NCBI GenBank assembly: GCA_938074565.1
Contig: CALJEQ010000006.1
Coordinates: forward strand, 248,001 to 312,000
DNA from: an uncultured Alkaliphilus sp.
GTDB taxonomy: Bacteria > Bacillota > Clostridia > Peptostreptococcales > Natronincolaceae
Direction: 5' to 3'
Length of the DNA stretch: 64,000 nt
A program made the position numbers and the translations under genes. How positions within the stretch are numbered: position 1 is the stretch's first letter; every line of letters begins with the position of its first letter. The notes under the pieces were generated by a model. That model searched no databases, was not told the DNA's origin, and saw only the letters and a list, made by a program, of their open reading frames with translations. Positions 56,797-64,000 of this stretch are shown here, in pieces.

Positions 56797-58452
56797 ATGG
56801 AGAAATATATAACTATAGATTTATTTGCTGGTGCCGGAGGGTTAAGCTATGGGTTTCAGCAAACTGGAAAATTTGATATAAAAATTGCTGTTGAACATAA
56901 TAAACATGCTCAAGAAACCTATAAAAAGAATCATCCTAATGTCGAAATAGAATCTGATATTACACAAATTACAAATGATAAATATAAGGCTATAAGAGAA
57001 AAGTTTGGTGTTGTTGATATAGTAATAGGTGGACCACCTTGCCAAGGTTTTTCAAATGCTAATCGTCAAAAAAATGAGTTAATTTGTGGTAATAATCAAT
57101 TAGTAAATGAATATATTAGGGCTATTGAACAACTAGAGCCTAAGGCTTTTATTATGGAAAATGTTAAGATGATAAACTCAAATAAACACAAATTTTTTTG
57201 TTGTAAAAAAATCAAAGGGGTTGTTGAAAAATTAGGGGTTAAACTTGAGGAAGAAACAATAGCGATTGCTGAAGCCACAATTTGTACTGATGAGTTTATA
57301 AAGTTTTTGGAGAAGGAACATTTTTTAGATAAGTATGTTCTGGAAAAACAGAATTTTGTTAAATTAAATACTTTATATCGAAATACGAAGGCTTTAGATC
57401 AACTTAATAAATATATCAAGAAGTCAGAGAAGAATATTGTAAAGATGTTGGAAAATTGGGAAAGGCTACAAATTAAATTTTGGAATACTGAATACCAGCG
57501 AGTCTTTTATAAAGTCAAAGATATATTACATACATTTTTAAGGACAGGTAATGGGTATGATATTCTTAAAAATTATCTAAGAATAATAATAGAAACACAA
57601 AAAGCAATATATAAAATGCAAGAAATTCGAGATTATAATATTACTTTAATAGGAATAACTATAGAGAAAAATAATATCTGCGTAATGGTTAACACATATA
57701 ATATTATTGAGTATGTTATGAAGAAGTTTAAGTCTTTAGGATATAATTTAGAAGAAGGTATTTTAAATGCAGTTAATTATGGTGTGCCGCAGAATAGAGA
57801 ACGATTTATTATAATGGGTATTAAGCATAAATATCTGAAAAAAGGTGAAATACAATTACCGAAGCCAATACTCAATTCATATGAAGAATTTTATACAATA
57901 AGGGATGCTATAGAGGACTTAGCAGAATATGAAACCACAGTAAAAGTGGAATCATTACCGATACAAAAGGATAAAAAAGAAGCAAGCAGTTTAAATCCTT
58001 TACAAACATATCTAGGTGTGGGCAATTTAATTTATAATCATATCATTACAGATACTAGAGATACAGCACTAGAGCGTTTTAAAAATCTTAAACCTGGACA
58101 AAATTTTCATGACTTGAATGAAAATCTGAAAACAACGTATAGTGATCCTACAAGAACACAAAATACTATATATTTACGTTTGAACTATCAAATGCCGTCG
58201 GGAACAGTTCTTAATGTCAGAAAATCTATGTGGGTACATCCCAAAAACGATAGAGCTATAAGTATAAGAGAAGCTGCTAGACTACAATCATTTCCAGATG
58301 AATTTGTTTTTTGTGGGACAAAAGATGCTCAATACCAACAAATAGGCAATGCAGTCCCACCATTACTTGCAAGGGCAATTGCTGAAAAATTGCTGGAATT
58401 AATGGATGATGTGCCTAATGAAAAGCTAGAGAATATAATATGTAGAAAATAA
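56797..58452 (+). CDS. C5-cytosine DNA methyltransferase with long insertion
   Basis: A 551-residue Dcm-type enzyme transferring methyl from SAM to C5 of cytosine in a DNA sequence. Motif I is DLFAGAGGLSYGF, the catalytic PC motif GGPPCQGFSN has C82, motif VI is ENV (121-123), motif VIII is QNRERF (332-337), and motif X is QIGNAVPP (515-522). Between VI and VIII lie about 210 residues, compared with about 40 in M.HhaI; the extra part is charged and helical. The island has no separate restriction enzyme gene; this methylase probably marks self DNA for the MORC-Z1-AIPR module. Own leader of 216 nt. Confidence 0.93.
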   Translation: MEKYITIDLFAGAGGLSYGFQQTGKFDIKIAVEHNKHAQETYKKNHPNVEIESDITQITNDKYKAIREKFGVVDIVIGGPPCQGFSNANRQKNELICGNNQLVNEYIRAIEQLEPKAFIMENVKMINSNKHKFFCCKKIKGVVEKLGVKLEEETIAIAEATICTDEFIKFLEKEHFLDKYVLEKQNFVKLNTLYRNTKALDQLNKYIKKSEKNIVKMLENWERLQIKFWNTEYQRVFYKVKDILHTFLRTGNGYDILKNYLRIIIETQKAIYKMQEIRDYNITLIGITIEKNNICVMVNTYNIIEYVMKKFKSLGYNLEEGILNAVNYGVPQNRERFIIMGIKHKYLKKGEIQLPKPILNSYEEFYTIRDAIEDLAEYETTVKVESLPIQKDKKEASSLNPLQTYLGVGNLIYNHIITDTRDTALERFKNLKPGQNFHDLNENLKTTYSDPTRTQNTIYLRLNYQMPSGTVLNVRKSMWVHPKNDRAISIREAARLQSFPDEFVFCGTKDAQYQQIGNAVPPLLARAIAEKLLELMDDVPNEKLENIICRK

Positions 58453-58684
58453 AATTCGACAAAAAATCTCTGCATAGCCTAAACTAGAAGCTGGTAAGTG
58501 TCAAATAATTGCCGCCTAGTATGCCGTTAGTAGCTTTGCTAAAATACAAATAGTAAAACTTCTAAGGGGTAATATGTTTGGCTAGTAAATTGGTAGTTGT
58601 TGACTCGAAAGTTTTTTTAGGGGGATTTTTGAAATTATAGAATAGCCTCACACCAACATAACTAGAACACCCGATAGTACAATC

Positions 58685-58740
58685 CCTCCAAAGTAGCCAC
58701 CGTAATCAACCAAATTACAAACCTACTCTGGAGGTTTTTT
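58685..58740 (+). terminator. Terminator-like hairpin after the methyltransferase
   Basis: CCTCCA-AGTAG pairs with CTACT-TGGAGG and is followed by TTTTTT. Confidence 0.65.
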
Positions 58741-58959
58741 CATGCCCATAATCCAATATCCATTTTTGTTACTGAAATTTCCATCAATTAAAAATTTCCA
58801 TACACATCCTATTCCCATCTACAACCATATATGGTATCCTTAAAATAAAGCCCAAAAACTGCATAAAAAAAGAACTGTCTAACAGCAGTTCTGCTTTGCA
58901 TTGTATTTTTTACGATGGGTGTCTACCAACACCTGTCTCTTTTGTTGTCTCTATACCCT

Positions 58960-58999
58960 ATAATAGAGTATCCGTGTAAATTTATTACTCTATTATAAT
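58960..58999. repeat. Inverted repeat
   Basis: TATAATAGAGTA and TACTCTATTATA, 12-bp arms with a 14-nt spacer. Confidence 0.5.
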
Positions 59000-59190
59000 A
59001 TCAAACATTCTTTATAAGTGTCAATATATTTTTTAATTTTATTATGTATTAATCATATTTAGGGGGGAGTATCTTGAAAAACAAAAGAAAACAGTATCTA
59101 ATCAACTATGAATGCTAAAATAATATTGTAGGAAGTTGCTAATATTTTAATGTACAACACCTATAAAAGTCTCTATAGTAATAATGGGTG

Positions 59191-59595
59191 ATGAAATTGA
59201 TTCTAAACATGAACATTAATACTGAAATAGAGATAAATTCTGTAAAAGATTTAAATAAATTGAAATTAATAGTGGAGGTTAATAATTTGGAAAAACCAAA
59301 CTTCAGCGAATTAGCAAGGAAGCTAGGAGTTGATAGAAGAACAGCTAAAAAACATTATGAAGGCAAAATTGAAAAAGAAAGAAAAGACAAAAAATCTAAA
59401 ATAGACGATTACTATGAAATTATCTCTTCTTTGCTATCAGCAGAAAATAAGCAGATATTCTACTATAAATCCCATCTGTATAGATATCTGGTTAGAGAGC
59501 ACGGCCTTGAGTGCTCAAGAAGTAATTTTAATTACTTCATTTTAAAACACAGTAAGTTTTGTTTCTGTTATTCTAAATATGGTTCTTCCGCATAA
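59191..59595 (+). pseudogene. IS21-like transposase, N-terminal fragment
   Basis: 134 residues remain of a transposase normally about 400-500 long. The helix-turn-helix NFSELARKLGVDRRTAKKHY and KSKIDDYYEIISSLL then YRYLVREHGLECSRSNFNYFI match the DNA-binding N-terminus of IS21-type transposases; the DDE catalytic core is missing. Coding similarity decays after residue 110 and the frame ends in unrelated sequence. Inactive remnant. Confidence 0.7.
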
Positions 59596-59610
59596 TCGGT
59601 TAAATCAAGC

Positions 59611-59828
59611 TTAAAAATATAGTGATTGATAAATCACTTTATTTCTTAATAAATTTATTTTGGCTCTACCATACATATCTCTTTTAATCTTTTTAAGCTT
59701 ATTAACATTTCCTTCAACACATCCATTACTATACTTATACATTGCTGAATTAATGACTGCATCATAATCAGTAGTTAAACTTTTTATAAAATGTTTGATT
59801 ACTGGAATACAAGGGGACGTTTCAATTG
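59611..59828 (-). pseudogene. ISL3-like transposase, C-terminal fragment
   Basis: On the minus strand about 70 codons end at the TAA complementary to 59611-59613. The text ... DYDAVINSAMYKYSNGCVEG then NVNKLKKIKRDMYGRAKINL matches the C-terminus of ISL3 (IS204/IS1001/IS1165) transposases (typical WSNGQTEGQINRLKLLKRQMYGRA). No start, no N-terminus. Its upstream end abuts a copy of the GAAACGTCCC element. Confidence 0.7.
59809..59826 (-). repeat. GAAACGTCCC element, inverted copy upstream of the RAYT
   Basis: Read on the minus strand this is GAAACGTCCCCTTGTATT, one base different from the three copies downstream of the RAYT gene. Confidence 0.75.
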
Positions 59829-59870
59829 TCTTTAGAACGCCAATATGCTATTATAGAATAGGGTGATAAA

Positions 59871-60623
59871 ATGGCTAGACAAGCAAGAGAAAAAAGCAGT
59901 ACAGGAATTTATCATATAATGTTAAGGGGAATAGATGGAAGAAATTTATTCTTAGATAACGAAGATCGAAGAGTATTTATTGAAAAGCTTTTAAGTGCCA
60001 AAACTAATGGAGGATTTAAACTGTATGGGTTCTGCTTAATGGATAATCATGTTCACTTACTCATGAAAGAAAGTGAGGATATAGGGACGAGTATTAAGAG
60101 GATCACCATAGGTTATGTACAGTGGCATAATAATAAACATGGGAGAACGGGACACTTATTTCAAAATAGATATAATAGTGAAGTTGTAGAAAGCGAAGAT
60201 TATTTACTTACAGTATTAAGATATATCCATAACAATCCTCAAAAAGCAAAAATAGTCAAGAATGTAGGGGATTATCCCTGGAGCAGTTACAGACAGTATT
60301 TATTAGAATTTTCAGGTGAAAGTACCTATTTAGATGCAGAATTAATTGTTGGATTCTTTTTAACAAGAGATAATTTTGTAAATTTTATGAACATAAAAAA
60401 TGATGATAAATGCTTAGATTATAAACCGTTAAAGAAGTATACAGATGCAAGCTTAAAGGAATTAATCCATAACCAGTATAATTTAGAGCAATTTAGAGAG
60501 ATGTCGCCTGAGGCGAAAAACTTAGTAATAAAGAAGATATATCAAACTACAGGTGCAAGTATTCGACAAATAGGACGAGTTATGGGGATAGGAAAAAACA
60601 TAATTGAAAGAGCAATTAAATAA
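59871..60623 (+). CDS. REP-associated tyrosine transposase (RAYT, Y1_Tnp family)
   Basis: A 250-residue single-strand transposase of the IS200-like HUH superfamily. The HUH motif is DNHVHLL (H60, H62), the catalytic tyrosine is probably Y82 in TIGYVQWHNN, and GRTGHLFQNRY is the family signature. The C-terminal 60 residues form a helical domain (IKKIYQTTGASIRQIGRVMGIGK) with a helix-turn-helix appearance. The gene is intact and flanked by copies of a GAAACGTCCC element, inverted on the left and direct on the right, as expected for RAYT-associated palindromes. A 42-bp tandem duplication includes its last codons. Confidence 0.9.
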   Translation: MARQAREKSSTGIYHIMLRGIDGRNLFLDNEDRRVFIEKLLSAKTNGGFKLYGFCLMDNHVHLLMKESEDIGTSIKRITIGYVQWHNNKHGRTGHLFQNRYNSEVVESEDYLLTVLRYIHNNPQKAKIVKNVGDYPWSSYRQYLLEFSGESTYLDAELIVGFFLTRDNFVNFMNIKNDDKCLDYKPLKKYTDASLKELIHNQYNLEQFREMSPEAKNLVIKKIYQTTGASIRQIGRVMGIGKNIIERAIK

Positions 60624-60690
60624 GACTATCGAAACGTCCCTTTGTATTAAAGAGCAATTAAATAAGACTATCGAAACGTCCCTTTGTATT
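60607..60690. repeat. 42-bp tandem duplication over the RAYT stop codon
   Basis: Two identical 42-bp units (60607-60648 and 60649-60690), each beginning AAAGAGCAATTAAATAAGAC and ending CCCTTTGTATT. The first contains the stop codon of the RAYT gene. Confidence 0.9.
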
Positions 60691-60722
60691 ACCTTTGTAT
60701 TATTGAAACGTCCCTTTGTATT
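60631..60722. repeat. Three direct GAAACGTCCCTTTGTATT copies
   Basis: Copies start at 60631, 60673 and 60705, the first two inside the 42-bp duplication. A partial GAAACGTTT follows at 60724. Together with the inverted copy at 59809 these form a RAYT-associated repeat set. Confidence 0.8.
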
Positions 60723-60787
60723 TGAAACGTTTATGATGCATTATTAACATATTAAATTTGTTATAATGGTAATGGGTGGTGAATGGA

Positions 60788-61684
60788 TTGCAGATGAATC
60801 GACTTTTTGAGATTGTATATGTTTTGTTGAGTAAAGGTAGAGTTACAGCAAAGGAACTGTCAGAGCGTTTCGAAGTATCTCAACGTACCATTTACAGAGA
60901 TATAGATGCGCTTAGTATAGTAGGGATTCCAGTATATACTGAGAAGGGCAAGGGCGGTGGCATTAGTCTGCTTCCTGAGTTTATATTGAATCAAGCTCTT
61001 TTAACTGAACAAGAACAAGAAGAAATTATTTCTGCCCTACAAGCGTTAGAAGTGGTTAAACCCAAGGAAACGACTCAGGCTTTAACAAAATTATCAGCTG
61101 TTTTTAATAGAAAGGCTGTTAATTGGATTGATGTAGATTTTTCCGATTGGAGTGGTGGAGACAATGAATTGTTTCGTAAACTAAAGACATCAATATTTGA
61201 TAAAACTGTTGTAGTTTTCGATTATTATAGTACAAAAGGAGTAAAAACAAACCGAAACGTTGAACCGATGCAGTTGTTTTTCAAGCATCGGGCGTGGTAC
61301 TTAAAAGGATTCTGCCTTTCTCAGCAGGATATACGCTTATTCAAGCTTAGCCGGATGGAAAATTTGATGATTACAGAGCAGTGTTTCATCGAAAGAGATT
61401 TTCCAATAGTCTTATCTGAACCGTTACAGAATGAAAAGGATTATAAATATATAAATTTGAAACTAAAAATTGCATCAGAAATGGCCTATCGAGTTTATGA
61501 TGAACCTCAGAATATTCAAAAACTACCGGATGGCAATTTCATTTCTACTGTTGTTTTTCCAGAGAATGAATGGGTGTACGGTTACGTTATGTCATTTGGA
61601 GAGTATATTGAGGTGCTTGAGCCTGTGCATATCCGTAAGCTTATTCAAGAAAGATTGAAAAAAGCTCTAAAAAAATATATTTAA
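60788..61684 (+). CDS. YafY/WYL-family transcriptional regulator
   Basis: A 298-residue DeoR-type regulator. The N-terminal HTH (RVTAKELSERFEVSQRTIYRDID) is followed by the WYL domain (RNVEPMQLFFKHRAWYLKGFC) and a WCX C-terminal domain. The TTG at 60788 is preferred, 8 nt after GGTGG and consistent with relatives starting MQMNRLFEIV; a GTG at 60776 is an alternative. WYL proteins sense small ligands or nucleic acids. The palindrome at 61683-61706 just after the gene is a likely operator controlling the zinc-ribbon and GNAT genes. Confidence 0.88.
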   Translation: MQMNRLFEIVYVLLSKGRVTAKELSERFEVSQRTIYRDIDALSIVGIPVYTEKGKGGGISLLPEFILNQALLTEQEQEEIISALQALEVVKPKETTQALTKLSAVFNRKAVNWIDVDFSDWSGGDNELFRKLKTSIFDKTVVVFDYYSTKGVKTNRNVEPMQLFFKHRAWYLKGFCLSQQDIRLFKLSRMENLMITEQCFIERDFPIVLSEPLQNEKDYKYINLKLKIASEMAYRVYDEPQNIQKLPDGNFISTVVFPENEWVYGYVMSFGEYIEVLEPVHIRKLIQERLKKALKKYI

Positions 61685-61706
61685 TATGACACTATGTTGT
61701 CATATT
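61683..61706. promoter_or_regulatory. Palindromic operator, likely site of the WYL regulator
   Basis: AATATGACA-CTATGT-TGTCATATT, perfect 9-bp arms. It lies between the regulator gene and the zinc-ribbon gene; TTGTCA in the right arm could serve as -35 and TATAAT at 61715 is nearby although the spacing is short. Confidence 0.6.
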
Positions 61707-61750
61707 AAATAGTCTATAATCTAGATATAAATGATAAGGAGGGCTCAACA

Positions 61751-62017
61751 ATGGAAGAAAAATATTGTCAATCTTGTGCTATGCCTATGGGGGATACGAA
61801 TGAGATGTACGGAACAAATTCTGATGGAACTAAGAATGAAGACTATTGTAAGTATTGTTACATGGATGGGGCATTTACATCAGATATTTCAATGGAAGAA
61901 ATGATTGAAATTTGTGTTCCACACATGGTTTCTGTAAATACTGGAATGAGTGAGGATGAAGCCAGAAATATGATGAAGGGGTTCTTCCCCACATTAAAAC
62001 GCTGGAAAATAGGATAA
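61751..62017 (+). CDS. Putative zinc-ribbon protein (zinc_ribbon_2 type)
   Basis: An 88-residue protein with CQSCAMPMG and YCKYCYMDGAF, four cysteines forming a zinc ribbon, and a short helical tail. This small family is common in Clostridia and often lies next to YafY-type regulators and GNAT enzymes; no function is known. AAGGAGGG precedes the ATG. It is preceded by the palindromic operator and followed after 61 nt by the GNAT-YoaP gene. Confidence 0.85.
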   Translation: MEEKYCQSCAMPMGDTNEMYGTNSDGTKNEDYCKYCYMDGAFTSDISMEEMIEICVPHMVSVNTGMSEDEARNMMKGFFPTLKRWKIG

Positions 62018-62078
62018 TTACAGAGGGGGCATAGATTTATTTCTATGCCCACATGGTTTTAAAAAGGAGGGTTTATAG

Positions 62079-62831
62079 ATGTGTGATAACTATATTAGCT
62101 TGGAAATGAATAACATTGCTGAAGAGCACTTGTGCTGTGCAATTTCCGATAAGAAGCATCAGCATGGGGTTGATGTGAAGCGAGCTTGGTTAGCCGAAAG
62201 AATACCAACAGGGCATATTTTTAGAAAACTTGATGATAAAGGAAAGGTTTTTATCGAATACGCTCCATTGGAAACTGCGTGGGTTCCTGTTAATGGTGAG
62301 AATTATATTTATATTTATTGTTTTTGGGTTTCTGGTAGTTTTAAGAGTAAAGGGCATGGGAAAGAGTTATTAGAATATTGCATTGAAGATGCAAAGAGTC
62401 AAGGTAAATCAGGGGTTTGTGTGATTAGTTCCAAGAAAAAAATGCCGTTTCTCACAGACAAGAAATATATGCAGAAGTACGGATTTGAAGTGGTAGACAC
62501 AATTGGCAGCGATTATGAGCTATTGGCACTATCCTTTGATGGTAGCAAGCCTACTTTTGCCAATAATGCACGAAAGCAAGAAATAGATACGAAAGAACTT
62601 ACAATTTATTACTCAAAGCAATGTCCATACATTCCAAATTGTATTGAGCAAGTTGAAAAATTTTGCCGAGATAATAATATCCCTTTGAACCTGATTGAAA
62701 TAGATACTTTAGAAAAAGCTAAATCTGTCCCATGCGTATTTAATAATTATGCAGTATTTTATGAAGGAAAGTTTAAGACAGTGCATTTACTGAATGAAGG
62801 GTATTTGAAAAAGAAGATTTTGGCAATTTGA
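62079..62831 (+). CDS. GNAT acetyltransferase with YoaP domain
   Basis: A 250-residue protein. Residues about 1-165 form a GNAT fold with the acetyl-CoA loop in GSFKSKGHGKELLEYC; the C-terminal about 75 residues (ELTIYYSKQCPYIPNCIEQV, VPCVFNNYAVFYEGKF) are a YoaP domain with a thioredoxin-like appearance and a Cys-x5-Cys pair. Substrate unknown. AAAGGAGGG precedes the ATG. It is probably co-transcribed with the zinc-ribbon gene under the WYL regulator. Confidence 0.85.
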   Translation: MCDNYISLEMNNIAEEHLCCAISDKKHQHGVDVKRAWLAERIPTGHIFRKLDDKGKVFIEYAPLETAWVPVNGENYIYIYCFWVSGSFKSKGHGKELLEYCIEDAKSQGKSGVCVISSKKKMPFLTDKKYMQKYGFEVVDTIGSDYELLALSFDGSKPTFANNARKQEIDTKELTIYYSKQCPYIPNCIEQVEKFCRDNNIPLNLIEIDTLEKAKSVPCVFNNYAVFYEGKFKTVHLLNEGYLKKKILAI

Positions 62832-63493
62832 CAATCACTCCTTAAAGTATGGTTAGGCGATTATACTTTATCAGTGCTTGTCAGTTGTCTCATCTTTTTT
62901 TGAAAAAATTAGTGCTGGTTTATCCACCAACACTATATATTATAGAACCATTTATTTTACAATAAAAATATAGATATATAAAATGTAGTTTCTAGATAAA
63001 TCTAAGAACTACATTTTTTTTATATTATAGTTTTAATTTTTAAAATAAAATAGAATTTAACACAGTAATTGAGGGATATGCAAGAGTTATAAATGACATC
63101 TATAGGTATACTGGAGCCAGTATATTCTTCAAAATTACTATACAACGTAATACTTTCTGTTTTTACGCTATGTTTTTTAGTTATGTAAATCCACAAAAAA
63201 GGCTACGTAATTTCTTGTTGTTAAAGGCCTTATAGTCTTTAATAGTGTGTAGATAAATACAAATAAAACCAATATTAGAGTAAATTCAACATAATTCGTA
63301 TAAAGTTATTCATATATAAAATAAAATGTAAATTATAAAGGATATTTTAGTGTTAAAGTAGAATAAAGTAAATACTAATAAACATATAAATAATTATTAT
63401 TAAAAAAATAAACATGAATCAGTCAAAAAAATTTATTTTAATATAATAATTGACCTCAAATTCAAAAATTAAATAAAGGAGTAGATAAGATAA
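62832..63493. other. Gene-free region before the right-edge gene
   Basis: AT-rich with no recognisable gene. It contains a terminator (62981-63022) and a small hairpin AGTG-TGGT...ACCA-CACT (62909-62932). No riboswitch pattern seen. Confidence 0.45.
62981..63022. terminator. Terminator hairpin
   Basis: AAATGTAGTT and AACTACATTT outer stem with inner TCTAGA/TCTA pairing, followed by a T-run. Confidence 0.75.
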
Positions 63494-64000
63494 ATGAAAA
63501 CTGTAGGAGTTGTGGGTGCAGGGGTTATGGGAATTGGTGTTGCCCAAAATTTTGCACAATGTGGATATCAAGTGGTGTTGATTGATATTTGTAAAGATAT
63601 TCTAGATAAAGCTATAGAAGAAATAGAAAGAAATATTAAGTTCTATAAACTCTACAATAAAAATGAAAATTTAGAGGATACAAAATTAATCATCTCTAAA
63701 ATACAGCTAACAACTGATTTTGATATGTTGAAGAACTGTCAAGTCGTGGTTGAAAATGTTACAGAGGATTTGGAAGTTAAAAAGAATGTATATAAAAAGA
63801 TTGACGAAATATGTCAAGATGAATGTATATTTCTCGTAAACACCTCATGTATATCAATAACTAAGATTGCTTCCTTCACAAATAGACAAGATAAAGTAAT
63901 AGGAACTCACTTTATGAATCCTGTTCCTATGAAGAAAACAGTTGAAGTAATAAGAGGTTATCATACTTCAACTAATACAATAAAAAACACAGAAAAAATA
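63494..64000 (+). CDS. 3-hydroxyacyl-CoA dehydrogenase, NAD-binding part (3' end missing)
   Basis: 169 codons are visible before the right edge. The Rossmann motif VGVVGAGVMGIGVAQNFAQ, NTSCISITKIAS and GTHFMNPVPMKKTVEVI identify the 3-hydroxybutyryl-CoA dehydrogenase family (Hbd/FadB-type), which interconverts 3-hydroxyacyl-CoA and 3-ketoacyl-CoA in fatty acid or butyrate metabolism. AAGGAG lies 11 nt before the ATG. The conserved catalytic Ser (NTSCIS) and His (GTHFMNP) are present. It may start a butyrate-type or biosynthetic operon beyond the window. Confidence 0.88.
   Translation, partial: MKTVGVVGAGVMGIGVAQNFAQCGYQVVLIDICKDILDKAIEEIERNIKFYKLYNKNENLEDTKLIISKIQLTTDFDMLKNCQVVVENVTEDLEVKKNVYKKIDEICQDECIFLVNTSCISITKIASFTNRQDKVIGTHFMNPVPMKKTVEVIRGYHTSTNTIKNTEKI

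Larger units (their letters stand above)
58453..59190. other. Gene-free region right of the defence island
   Basis: No credible gene. It holds a terminator-like hairpin (58685-58740), a hairpin AGAACTG...CAGTTCT (58872-58893), an inverted repeat TATAATAGAGTA...TACTCTATTATA (58960-58999), and a strong GGGGGGAG ribosome site at 59063 in front of a 14-codon frame. This looks like scarred mobile-element territory. Confidence 0.5.

Noticed and set aside
50187-58452. Attachment-site direct repeats around the island
   Set aside because: I compared the flanks by eye and found no convincing direct repeat, and no integrase gene is present.
59063-59118. 14-codon frame behind GGGGGGAG
   Set aside because: Too short to support as a gene; more likely a scar of a deleted gene.
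60607-60722. Possible CRISPR array
   Set aside because: Only three copies, irregular spacing, two inside a simple duplication, and association with a RAYT explain it better.

Overview
The window is a low-GC chromosome segment of an anaerobic, endospore-forming member of the Bacillota (class Clostridia is the best fit; the genus cannot be read from the sequence). The evidence is: strong GGAGG-type ribosome binding sites with frequent TTG and GTG starts; sporulation genes (prkA-yhbH-spoVR, an alpha/beta SASP, a LysM protein); an S-layer-anchored surface protein; a tungsten enzyme of the aldehyde ferredoxin oxidoreductase family with a tungstate ABC transporter; and saccharolytic genes (secreted pullulanase, glucose PTS).

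Left part (1-22,000). A large cell-surface protein with a PHP/CehA-type domain and three SLH repeats runs off the left edge. Next come a YibE/F membrane protein and a DUF3006 protein, then an AOR-family tungstoenzyme followed directly by a macrolide-type (MGT) glycosyltransferase. The sporulation cluster prkA-yhbH-spoVR meets a convergent tupABC operon whose leader looks like a Moco/Tuco riboswitch ending in an intrinsic terminator. After that are a SASP, a YgjV-like protein, a CvfB-like S1 protein and a second, closely related MGT glycosyltransferase.

Middle part (22,000-49,400) is mostly core or housekeeping: DUF4236/TPR protein, ECF S component, RF3, HD protein, 2-hydroxyacid dehydrogenase, LysM protein, MFS transporters, TIGR01212 radical SAM, gap, RelQ-type alarmone synthetase, metallophosphoesterase, methyltransferase, PssA, pullulanase, and a glucose PTS locus. 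In that locus GlcT is encoded just upstream of a RAT/terminator switch and ptsG, and ptsG is followed by an unusual stand-alone HPr-binding domain of enzyme I. Then come a DUF1904 protein, an RsuA/RluB-type pseudouridine synthase and an RlmD-type methyltransferase.

Right part (49,400-64,000) is accessory. A four-gene defence/modification island (50,187-58,452) encodes a MORC/GHKL ATPase, a Z1-domain helicase-like ATPase, an AIPR protein and a C5-cytosine DNA methyltransferase. It is followed by decayed transposase pieces (IS21-like N-terminus, ISL3-like C-terminus), a RAYT (REP-associated tyrosine transposase) flanked by copies of a GAAACGTCCC-type element, and a WYL regulator with a palindromic operator ahead of a zinc-ribbon gene and a GNAT-YoaP gene. 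A 3-hydroxyacyl-CoA dehydrogenase gene runs off the right edge.

The most notable items are the MORC-Z1-AIPR-methyltransferase island, the truncated enzyme I gene in the ptsG locus, and the tungsten theme (riboswitch, transporter, tungstoenzyme) with its two MGT glycosyltransferases. No tRNA, rRNA or CRISPR array was seen.
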